DNA of 63,638 nucleotides from positions 1 through 63,638 of the forward strand of contig CAZHDI010000007.1 of the NCBI GenBank assembly GCA_964531285.1. Direction: 5' to 3'. Source of the DNA: CAZHDI01 sp964531285 (GTDB lineage: Bacteria; Pseudomonadota; Alphaproteobacteria; JAJFIK01). The notes beneath the pieces were generated by a model, which was not told the origin of the DNA, did not search any database, and worked only from the letters and a program-made list of their open reading frames with translations. Position numbers and translations under genes: made by a program. Positions 51,406 through 58,489 of this stretch are shown piece by piece (positions within the stretch are counted from its first letter, which is position 1; the number at the start of each line of letters is the position of its first letter).

Positions 51406-52305
51406 ATGCGCGTTCTCACCCCCGACCGCTTTGCGATTCCCCTGGCGCCGGGCCACCGGTTTCCGGCGCGCAAATATGGCCTCCTGCGGGCGCGGGTTTT
51501 GGGCGAGGGGATCCTGCGCGCCGATGAGGTGATCGATGCGCCGCTCATCGCGCCGGACGATCTGACGCTGGCCCATGACCCGGCCTATGTGCGCGCCATG
51601 GAGACCGGGACGGTGGACCCGCGCGCCATGCGGCGGATCGGCCTGCCCTGGAGCGCCGCCCTGGTGGCGCGCAGCAAGGCGACCGTGGGCGGGGCGGTGG
51701 CCGCCGTCTCATTCGCGCTTCAGGACGGGTTTTCCGGGCAGCTCGCCGGGGGGACGCATCATGCCCATCGCGATTTCGGCGCCGGCTTTTGCGTGTTCAA
51801 CGATCATGCCGTCGCGGCCCTCAAGGCGGTGCGCGAGGGCTGGGTGTCGCGTGTGGCGATTGTGGATCTCGACGTTCATCAGGGTGACGGCAATGCTTCC
51901 ATCCTCGCGGATGAGCCGGATGTCTTTGTGCTGAGTGTGCACGGGGAGAAGAATTTTCCGTTCCGTAAAGTCGCCTCCGATCTCGATATCGGCCTTGCCG
52001 ACGGCACCGGTGATGACGGCTATCTGGCGGCGCTGGAGGAGGGACTGGCGGCGGTGTTCGCTTTCGCGCCGGATCTTGTTCTTTATCAAGCCGGGGTGGA
52101 CGCTCTTGAGGTGGACCGGCTCGGGCGGCTCGCCCTGACCCATGACGGCCTGATGCGCCGGGACCGGATGGTTCTGGGGGCCTGCAAGGCGCGGGGTATT
52201 CCGGTCGCGCTCGGGATCGGCGGCGGTTATGCCGAGCCCATCGAGGAGACGGTCACGGCCTATGCCAATAGCTGGCGGGTCGCACGGGATGTGTTCGGGA
52301 TCTGA
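51406..52305 (+). CDS. Histone deacetylase-like (class II, AcuC-type) hydrolase
   Basis: 299 residues, zinc-dependent deacetylase fold. LAGGTHHAHRDFGAGFCVFNDHAVAA holds the charge-relay His pair and GFCVFND; VDLDVHQGDGNA supplies Asp and His zinc ligands; LYQAGVDALEVDRLG holds the second Asp; ALGIGGGYA closes the site. Bacterial relatives deacetylate polyamines, acetoin-pathway proteins or other small amides. No partner gene indicates the substrate. Confidence 0.92.
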   Translation: MRVLTPDRFAIPLAPGHRFPARKYGLLRARVLGEGILRADEVIDAPLIAPDDLTLAHDPAYVRAMETGTVDPRAMRRIGLPWSAALVARSKATVGGAVAAVSFALQDGFSGQLAGGTHHAHRDFGAGFCVFNDHAVAALKAVREGWVSRVAIVDLDVHQGDGNASILADEPDVFVLSVHGEKNFPFRKVASDLDIGLADGTGDDGYLAALEEGLAAVFAFAPDLVLYQAGVDALEVDRLGRLALTHDGLMRRDRMVLGACKARGIPVALGIGGGYAEPIEETVTAYANSWRVARDVFGI

Positions 52306-52354
52306 CGAGTCCGGACTGTGTCGCCCTGGGCCCCGCTTTCGCGGGGGCGACGGT

Positions 52355-52723
52355 GCCAAGCGGAGCGGGATCAAATGAAACAGCCCTGAGCGCGATCCAT
52401 GTGAGCATTGGTCCGCAGGGCCAAGCGGAGCGGGATCAAATGAAACAGCCCTGAGCGCGCTCTATGCGAGGACGGCGCGACGCGCCGCCGGAGCGAGAGT
52501 AACAAAGCAGCCCTGAGCGCGATCCATGTGAGCATTGGTCCGCAGGGCCAAGCGGAGCGGGANNNNNNNNNNNNNNNNNNNNNNNNNNNNNNNNNNNNNN
52601 NNNNNNNNNNNNNNNNNNNNNNNNNNNNNNNNNNNNNNNNNNNNNNNNNNNNNNNNNNNNNNCAGCCCTGAGCGCGATCCATGTGAGCATTGGTCCGCAG
52701 GGCCAAGCGGAGCGGGATCAAAA
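52355..52723. repeat. Tandem array of 62-65 bp structured repeats
   Basis: Units start cagccctgagcgcg: unit 1 at 52381-52445, unit 2 at 52446-52507, unit 3 from 52508 into the gap, another from 52663; a partial unit precedes at 52355-52380. Unit 1 has an outer stem gatcc/ggatc (52394-52398, 52433-52437) and inner stem ttggtcc/gggccaa (52408-52414, 52418-52424). Unit 2 has different bases but the same plan: gctct/agagt (52459-52463, 52496-52500) and cggcgc/gcgccg (52473-52478, 52482-52487). Offsets between stems (13, 9 and 8 bases) are identical in both, and loops are three bases. The flanks atgYgag and cggagcg are shared. Confidence 0.85.
52563..52662. other. Assembly gap of 100 N
   Basis: Exactly 100 undetermined bases within the tandem array, the usual placeholder for a scaffold gap of unknown size. 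The true number of repeat units is unknown. Confidence 0.98.
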
Positions 52724-52724
52724 A

Positions 52725-52753
52725 CAAAAAAGGGCGGCCCCGCGGGGCCGCCC
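52725..52753 (-). terminator. Terminator of the Oar-like receptor gene
   Basis: A perfect 10-bp stem gggcggcccc/ggggccgccc (52732-52741, 52744-52753) with a two-base centre, followed on the minus strand by a T-rich tail (complement of aaaacaaaaaa at 52721-52731). Confidence 0.9.
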
Positions 52754-52777
52754 TTCGTCTTAGGTTGGATCGTTCGA

Positions 52778-55700
52778 TCAGAAGTCGTATTTGACGCCGA
52801 CCCGGATCGACCACAGCGACACATCACCCACGCGGGAGGTTTCCTGCGCGCGAACGTTCTCATTGAACTCGTTGAAGGTGAAGGTGTCAGTGTCGCGGTC
52901 ATAGCGGGCGTCGACCACACCAACCGTGTTCGGGAAGGTCGGCTGTTCCAGGACGCCCCAATCGTCGTTGATCAGGTTGCCCAGGTTTTCGACCACCAGG
53001 AACGCCGCCGTGCGGTGACCGGCGAACAGGCCCGGGAACTCCTGCTCAAGACGCAGGTCGAACTTGGCGTACCAGTCGCTTTCAAAGGCGTTGCGCTCGG
53101 CAAAGCCGCCCTTGTACTCGTCCAGGCCGGAGTCGTTCACGAACTTGAAGAAGGCGTCCGTATCGAATTCCGGACCGAACACCACATTCGGATCATCCAG
53201 GCCCGACGGGACATACAGCAACACGGCGTCGCTATTGCCGAGGAACGGCGTGAAGCCGAAGATGCCGTTGGCGTTCGAGAAGCCGTAGCTGAACGGCTCA
53301 CCCGAATGGATCTGACCGAAGAGCGAGGCTTTGGTCAGGTAATCGCCGATGAACGCGCGCTGGTAGTTCACCGCCATCGTGATGCGGTGCGTGACGTTGT
53401 AGTTCGAGGTCGCCAGCGCCGAATTGTTCGGATCGACAAACGCCCGGTTGTTGTAGTTCGAGAAGGCCACCGAGCTGGTCATCGGGTTCTGGTCTTCGGC
53501 GTCCGAATAGGCATAGCCGAGGGTCCAGTCCAGACCGAAGTCATAGGCCTTCTGGATCGAGATCGAGGCGTTGAACGCTTCGTTGCCGGTACCGTTGGTC
53601 AGCGCGAAGGCGTCAAGCAGCGGGCTCGCATATTCCGGCAGACCGTCCGGACCGGTACCGACCTGTTCCAGGTCGATCCGCTCGATGATCGCCGAGTTGT
53701 TGCTGTCCGAGTACAGAAGATCGGCATTGATCACATACTCGCCGCCGACGACCGGGAACGGCACGTCGAGGAGGTAGGTGGCGCCGAGCGTGTATTTCCA
53801 CTCCGACGGGATTTCGAAGTCCGGATCGAGCACGTTGATCTCGAAGTTCCGGCCGCCATTGGCAACGGCTTCCGCCATTTCCAGCGGGATACCGTAACCC
53901 GGACCGCCCGGCGTGCCGGCTTCGGCGTCGACATAGGTCAGGTCGAACAGGTTCACATCGGCAATGCCGGCATCGCTGTCACGCACCGTGAACTGCGTCG
54001 TATTGTTGTTGGAGTAGGTGTTCGACAGCCACACATTCGGGTTACCGCCCGAATAGCGGCCGACGCCGGCGCGAACCGTCAGGCGGTCGGTGGCATCCCA
54101 ATTCAGCCCGAAGCGCGGCTGCAGGAGGCCTTCGCCGTCCAGATTCTGAGCGTTCGAGAACCCGTACTGCTCGGTGAACACGTCGTTTTCCGGCGGCGTG
54201 TCGTCCGAGGAATACCAGTCGTAGCGGATGCCGCCGATCAGGGTCAGATCGAATTGCGGGATCGTGTACTCGTCCTGGAAGTAAACCGTGTTGACGGTGT
54301 AGCCCCAGTCGGCCGCGGCATCGTCCGGATTGCCCGACGGTGCGTTGGCGTATTCGATCCGGAACGGCTCGCCGGCTTCGAAGTCGGCGATCGATCCAAA
54401 GCGATATTCACCTTCGGTGTGCTGAACGAAGAGGTTGAAGATCTCCAGCGTCTCACGCTCATAGCCCGCCGTGAACAGGTGATTGTTCCAGGTATAGAAG
54501 CCCTTAACGGCCGCGTTGAAGATCGTGTAGTCGAGGTTGTTCGACTGACGGCTGTCGTCACCACCGATATAGATGGTCGCGCCGCCGGCCGACCCGATCT
54601 GCATCTCACCGAAATCGGTGCCGCCGACCGAGATCTGACGATTGTCCAGATCCACATACCCGACGCGCACTTCGGTCGAGAAGTTGTCGGTCCAGTCCGA
54701 ATACAGCGACCCCACATAGGAGAACAGCTCGGCGCCGCGCTCATACAGGTGGTTCGAGTATTCGAATTCGTCGGCATCGCCGTCGGATTCGGTGAAGTTG
54801 AAGCCGTCATTGTAGTTGAAGGTGAACGTGGCGCGGTGATCGTTGGTCACCAGCCAGTCCAGACGGGCCAGGATCTTCTCGTCTTCATTGTCGAAGCTGG
54901 TCGGCACGCCGCCCGGATTGTAGCCGTAGACGTCCTGCGAGATCCGCAGGATTTCGTCGAACTCTTCCTGGGTGAAGCCGGCAACCGGATTGACGGCGCC
55001 CGAGCCTTCCGGGCCGCGGTCGAAGGTGTTGGCGCCTTCGACCTTCTCATACGCGATCGAGAAGAACAGACGGTCCGGGATAATCGGACCCGACAACTGC
55101 GCGCCGTAGCGGATTTCGTCGAATTCCGAGACGTTCACTTCTTCGCCTTCGAGCGAGTCGCCGGTCAGCGAATCGCTGGTGTAGTCGAAGAACGCCGTGC
55201 CGCTGAACTCGTTCGAGCCCGACTTGGTCACCGCGTTGATGTTACAGGCGGTAAAGCCGCCGTACTGAACGTCGATCGGCGACAGCTCAACCGAGACCTG
55301 CTCGATGGCGTCGAACGGGAACGGCTGACGCTCGGTCGGGAAGCCGTTCGAGTTCAGACCGAAGCTGTCGTTGAGGCGCACGCCGTCGACCGTGAGGCTG
55401 TTGAAGCGCGGGTTGGCGCCGGCACACTGAACCGCATCGACGAAGCCTTCGTCGATGAAGATGCGCGGGTCGGTCCGGATCACGTCGCGCAGGTCGCGGT
55501 TGATGGCCGGCAGATTCTGAAGGTCGTCCAGGCCGAACGACGCCGACGGGCCGAGCGCGACCTGAGCGACATCCTGAGCGGCGGCGGTCACGACGATGAC
55601 TTCGTCGGCGGTGCCGGCGTCCAGATCGATGGCCAGGGTCGTTTCCTGACCCAGGTCGGCAAACACGCCCTGCAGGGTCTCGCCCTGGAAGCCGTCAGCC

Positions 55701-55960
55701 GTGACCGTGACCGTGAACGGGCCGCCAACCGAAAGGCCGCGTGCGGCGAAGCCGCCAACGGCGTTCGTGCCGGTGGTGCGGGTCTGGCCGGTCCGGGTGT
55801 CAACGACGGTGACAGTCGCATTGGTCAGCGGCGCGCCAGCGGCGTCGGTGACGGTGCCCCGGATTTCCGAGGTGATTTCCTGGGCCATCGCCGGAACCGC
55901 AAGGGCCGACAACAGCGCGGCTGCGGCCGAACCCGCAGCCAGCTTGGTCATGAAACGCAT
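52778..55960 (-). CDS. Oar-like TonB-dependent receptor
   Basis: 1060 residues from the ATG at 55960, which has GGGGA five bases upstream; earlier ATGs (55972) are possible. Signal peptide (FMTKLAAGSAAAALLSALAVPAMA), carboxypeptidase-regulatory-like domain (about 25-110, ITSEIRGTVTDAAGAPLTNATV), plug (about 120-260, with FGLDDLQNLPAINRDLRDVI and NSLTVDGVRLNDSFGL), then a long barrel ending SIRVGVKYDF, the aromatic outer-membrane signal. The Oar family is named from Myxococcus and is also linked to protein secretion by some members. A good PHO box lies 112 bases upstream, so expression is probably under phosphate control. Confidence 0.92.
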   Translation of the reverse strand: MRFMTKLAAGSAAAALLSALAVPAMAQEITSEIRGTVTDAAGAPLTNATVTVVDTRTGQTRTTGTNAVGGFAARGLSVGGPFTVTVTADGFQGETLQGVFADLGQETTLAIDLDAGTADEVIVVTAAAQDVAQVALGPSASFGLDDLQNLPAINRDLRDVIRTDPRIFIDEGFVDAVQCAGANPRFNSLTVDGVRLNDSFGLNSNGFPTERQPFPFDAIEQVSVELSPIDVQYGGFTACNINAVTKSGSNEFSGTAFFDYTSDSLTGDSLEGEEVNVSEFDEIRYGAQLSGPIIPDRLFFSIAYEKVEGANTFDRGPEGSGAVNPVAGFTQEEFDEILRISQDVYGYNPGGVPTSFDNEDEKILARLDWLVTNDHRATFTFNYNDGFNFTESDGDADEFEYSNHLYERGAELFSYVGSLYSDWTDNFSTEVRVGYVDLDNRQISVGGTDFGEMQIGSAGGATIYIGGDDSRQSNNLDYTIFNAAVKGFYTWNNHLFTAGYERETLEIFNLFVQHTEGEYRFGSIADFEAGEPFRIEYANAPSGNPDDAAADWGYTVNTVYFQDEYTIPQFDLTLIGGIRYDWYSSDDTPPENDVFTEQYGFSNAQNLDGEGLLQPRFGLNWDATDRLTVRAGVGRYSGGNPNVWLSNTYSNNNTTQFTVRDSDAGIADVNLFDLTYVDAEAGTPGGPGYGIPLEMAEAVANGGRNFEINVLDPDFEIPSEWKYTLGATYLLDVPFPVVGGEYVINADLLYSDSNNSAIIERIDLEQVGTGPDGLPEYASPLLDAFALTNGTGNEAFNASISIQKAYDFGLDWTLGYAYSDAEDQNPMTSSVAFSNYNNRAFVDPNNSALATSNYNVTHRITMAVNYQRAFIGDYLTKASLFGQIHSGEPFSYGFSNANGIFGFTPFLGNSDAVLLYVPSGLDDPNVVFGPEFDTDAFFKFVNDSGLDEYKGGFAERNAFESDWYAKFDLRLEQEFPGLFAGHRTAAFLVVENLGNLINDDWGVLEQPTFPNTVGVVDARYDRDTDTFTFNEFNENVRAQETSRVGDVSLWSIRVGVKYDF

Positions 55961-56071
55961 TGGTATCCCCATTCCCCATGAGTGGCAGAGCGCCGGGCGG
56001 CGCATGTGGCGCACGCAAACTGTCGCCGTCACGAAGACGTGCGCGGCGCCTGAAAGAGTTAATGTCGTGAT

Positions 56072-56089
56072 ATGACACAGCGATGACAG
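56072..56089 (-). promoter_or_regulatory. PHO box upstream of the Oar-like receptor gene
   Basis: Minus strand: CTGTCAT - CGCT - GTGTCAT. Two 7-base units repeat at 11-base spacing, 13 of 14 matches to the PhoB consensus CTGTCAT-N4-CTGTCAT. It lies 112-129 bases before the receptor start codon and in the correct orientation for it. Confidence 0.7.
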
Positions 56090-56187
56090 ACGATCAGGTG
56101 ACGCCCGGCCAGTGGCATTGCGCACAGGACTGTTGCTCAAAAGGAACGATTTCGCCGGCGGCGCGGCGTTTCAGGATGCAGGTCCCG

Positions 56188-56234
56188 AGGGGGAGCGGGC
56201 CGGCGATGCTTCATTTCCGAAACGGCTCTTAGAG
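56188..56234. repeat. Dispersed 47-bp repeat, copy 2
   Basis: Gapless 37/47 match to 13807-13853. Like copy 1 it ends just upstream of a plus-strand gene (CinA-type, start at 56246), here with its right end next to the GAGGGGG ribosome site. Confidence 0.6.
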
Positions 56235-56245
56235 AGGGGGACAAG

Positions 56246-56740
56246 ATGGACCGGCTCAACACACTCGGCCTGGAGGCCGGACGGCTGCTGACGGCGCGCG
56301 GCGAGAGCATCGCCATCGCCGAATCATCTGCCGGCGGACTGATCTCGGCGGCGCTGCTGGCGATGCCGGGCGCCTCGCGGTTTTATCTTGGCGGCAGCGT
56401 GGTTTACACACCGCGCGCGCTCAAGGTGCTCAATCCGAACGGCACCGCCGAGGTCAAGGCGGCGGGGATGCGCTCCAGCAGTGAGCCCTATGCCGCCTGG
56501 CTGGCGGGCCAGGCGCGCCAGGCCCACCGGGCGGTCTGGGGGCTGTCGGAAACCGGGGCGGCGGGACCGGACGGCAATGTCTATGGCGATCCGGCGGGCC
56601 ATGCCTGGGTCGCGGTGGACGGACCGGTCGCGGCGGCGCGGGTCGTGGCGACCGGGTCGGCGGACCGGGAGGCGAATATGACGGCCTTTGCCGCGGCGGG
56701 CCTGTCGCTGCTGATCGAGGCGCTGAACGGCGCGTCCTGA
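56246..56740 (+). CDS. CinA C-terminal domain protein (nicotinamide-nucleotide amidase type)
   Basis: 164 residues, a stand-alone CinA C-terminal domain (PncC-like), which deamidates nicotinamide mononucleotide in NAD recycling. It has GESIAIAESSAGGLISAALLAMPGASRFYLGGSVVY (about 20-55) with the catalytic Ser, the conserved GLSETGAAGPDG-type segment, and a late Arg/Asn region (REANMTAFAAAGLSLL). Key residues seem preserved. GAGGGGG precedes the ATG. It may be co-transcribed with the SDR gene 118 bases downstream. Confidence 0.88.
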   Translation: MDRLNTLGLEAGRLLTARGESIAIAESSAGGLISAALLAMPGASRFYLGGSVVYTPRALKVLNPNGTAEVKAAGMRSSSEPYAAWLAGQARQAHRAVWGLSETGAAGPDGNVYGDPAGHAWVAVDGPVAAARVVATGSADREANMTAFAAAGLSLLIEALNGAS

Positions 56741-56857
56741 CCCGAAACGGGAGCCCGGTGCCGGCTGGCGGGCGGTCTAAAAAAGGCTCGCGGGCCGTTT
56801 ATCGGCGCCTTACCCTGCGGGTCCGAAAAGCACTGCACTCACCAGGAGGAGACCGCC

Positions 56858-57625
56858 ATGACGCTGTTCGACCTGACCGGCAAGGTTGCCATCATCACCG
56901 GATCGTCGCGGGGAATCGGCAAGGCCATCGCCGAGCGCTATGCCGAGCATGGCGCCAAGGTCGTGATCAGTTCGCGCAAGGCCGGGCCATGCGAGGAAAC
57001 GGCCGCCGAAATCAACGCGGTGCGCGGTGCGGGCACGGCCATCGCGGTGCCGGCGAATATCTCGTCCAAGGATGACCTGTCACGGCTCGTCACCGAGACC
57101 CGCGCGGCGTTCGGCAAGATCGACATTTTGGTCTGCAACGCGGCTTCGAACCCGTATTACGGGCCGATGGCCGGCATCGCCGATGAGCAGTTCGCCAAGA
57201 TCCTGCAAAACAACATCGTCTCCAACCATTGGCTCATTCAGATGACCGTGCCGGAGATGATGGAGCGCAAGGACGGCTCGATCATCATCGTCTCATCGAT
57301 CGGCGGGCTGAAGGGCAACGGCATTCTGGGCGCCTATAACATTTCCAAGGCCGCCGATTTCCAGCTCGCGCGCAATCTGGCGGTCGAATATGGGCCGCAT
57401 AATGTGCGGGTGAACTGCATCGCGCCGGGTCTGATCCGGACCGATTTCGCGCGCGCGCTGTGGGAGAATCCGGAGACGCTGAAGGCCTCGACCGCCAATG
57501 CGCCGCTGCGGCGGATCGGCGAGCCGGACGAGATCGCGGGCGCGGCGGTGTTTCTGGCCTCGCCGGCGGGCACCTTCACCACGGGCCAAGCCTTCGTGAT
57601 CGATGGCGGGGTGACGATCACCTGA
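56858..57625 (+). CDS. SDR family oxidoreductase
   Basis: 255 residues, NAD(P)-dependent classical short-chain dehydrogenase. TGSSRGIGKAIAERYAEHGAKVV is the cofactor loop, NAASNPYYGP the NNAG-equivalent, and the catalytic set is Ser in IIIVSSIGGLKG, Tyr and Lys in AYNISKAA. The Arg pair after the beta-2 strand (SSRKA) suggests NADP. The C-terminus FVIDGGVTIT is canonical. AGGAGGAG precedes the ATG. The substrate is unknown; relatives near acyl-CoA dehydrogenase genes often serve lipid or steroid degradation. Confidence 0.92.
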   Translation: MTLFDLTGKVAIITGSSRGIGKAIAERYAEHGAKVVISSRKAGPCEETAAEINAVRGAGTAIAVPANISSKDDLSRLVTETRAAFGKIDILVCNAASNPYYGPMAGIADEQFAKILQNNIVSNHWLIQMTVPEMMERKDGSIIIVSSIGGLKGNGILGAYNISKAADFQLARNLAVEYGPHNVRVNCIAPGLIRTDFARALWENPETLKASTANAPLRRIGEPDEIAGAAVFLASPAGTFTTGQAFVIDGGVTIT

Positions 57626-57653
57626 CCGGCGCGGATGGCACGCCGGACCCGCG

Positions 57654-58379
57654 TCAGCCCATCGTGTCCATGACCGCGCACAGGCTCGCCTCGACCGTCC
57701 GGCGGGCCTGGAGCGGGGTGAGTTTCTGATCCATCCGCAGACGCCGCCACACGTCGAAGCTGAGCATCATGTCGAGCGCGTCGAGCATGACCCGGTTGCG
57801 CCGAACCTTCGGCGGCATGGTGTCATGCAGGCGCTTGCGCAGCAGGTCGTTGAAGAAGATGTGGTCTTCGGCCAGAACCGCCGAGCGGTGGCGCTTCAGA
57901 TCGGCGGCGATCTTGATCGCCATGATCGCTTCATAAGCCTTGGCGCGCCGGGCCGCCATTTCCAGCACGCGCCCCTGCCATTCGGCCGATTTGAACGGCT
58001 CCTGGAAATAAGCGCTGATCTCTTCGACGACGATGTCGCTGATCTCGCGGAACAGGCTGTCCATGTCGTTGAAGTGACGGAACACGGAGCGCAGGCCCAC
58101 CTCGGCGCGTTCGGCGACCGCATCGGCGCTCGGGCTGTAATTGCCCTCCCGAATCAGGTCCAGCGTCGCCAGGACAATCTGTCTGCGGCTGCGCTGGCTG
58201 CGCAAGCGCCGTCCGTCGAGGGCCATTTTGGTCACATCCAGCGGGCGGGGAGCGGTTGCGGGCGTATCCGCATCGGCACGCACGGCGGCAAGGGCCGCAG
58301 CGGCGGATTTGGATGGCCGGCCGCGGCGCCGCGTTTTCGCGCCATCATCGGGCGAGGGGGAGTCATTTGTATCGTTCAT
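57654..58379 (-). CDS. TetR/AcrR family transcriptional regulator
   Basis: 241 residues from the ATG at 58379. A disordered basic N-terminal arm of about 70 residues (TRRRGRPSKSAAAA) precedes the HTH: RSRRQIVLATLDLIREGNYSPSADAVAERAEVGLRSVFRHFNDMDSLFREI. The C-terminal ligand domain is helical. The long arm with the AT-hook-like RRRGRP is unusual for TetR proteins. It converges with the SDR gene (28 bases between) and may control it or the nearby acyl-CoA dehydrogenases. Confidence 0.9.
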   Translation of the reverse strand: MNDTNDSPSPDDGAKTRRRGRPSKSAAAALAAVRADADTPATAPRPLDVTKMALDGRRLRSQRSRRQIVLATLDLIREGNYSPSADAVAERAEVGLRSVFRHFNDMDSLFREISDIVVEEISAYFQEPFKSAEWQGRVLEMAARRAKAYEAIMAIKIAADLKRHRSAVLAEDHIFFNDLLRKRLHDTMPPKVRRNRVMLDALDMMLSFDVWRRLRMDQKLTPLQARRTVEASLCAVMDTMG

Positions 58380-58489
58380 GATGGGATGTCGGTCATGCTG
58401 GCGGATCCTGTGCGGGGTCGGCGGCACTCTATTGTAACCAGTATGACGGTTTCCGGCGGGCCGGTCCAACCCGCGCATGGCGGTAGCGG

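Larger units (their letters stand above)
52306..52777. other. Intergenic region with tandem repeats and assembly gap
   Basis: Lies between convergent genes. It contains a ccccgc/gcgggg hairpin (52331-52346), the tandem array (52355-52723), the 100-N gap and the terminator of the Oar-like receptor. No protein gene is supported; frames reading through the array are repeat translations. Confidence 0.8.

Noticed and set aside
52355..52723. CRISPR array
   Set aside because: Units are contiguous, with no unique spacers between identical repeats, and no cas genes are in the window.
52371..52923. Repeated peptide frames across the N gap
   Set aside because: They are translations of the tandem array in several frames, contain unknown bases, and the repeat period is not a multiple of three in all units, so frames are not kept.
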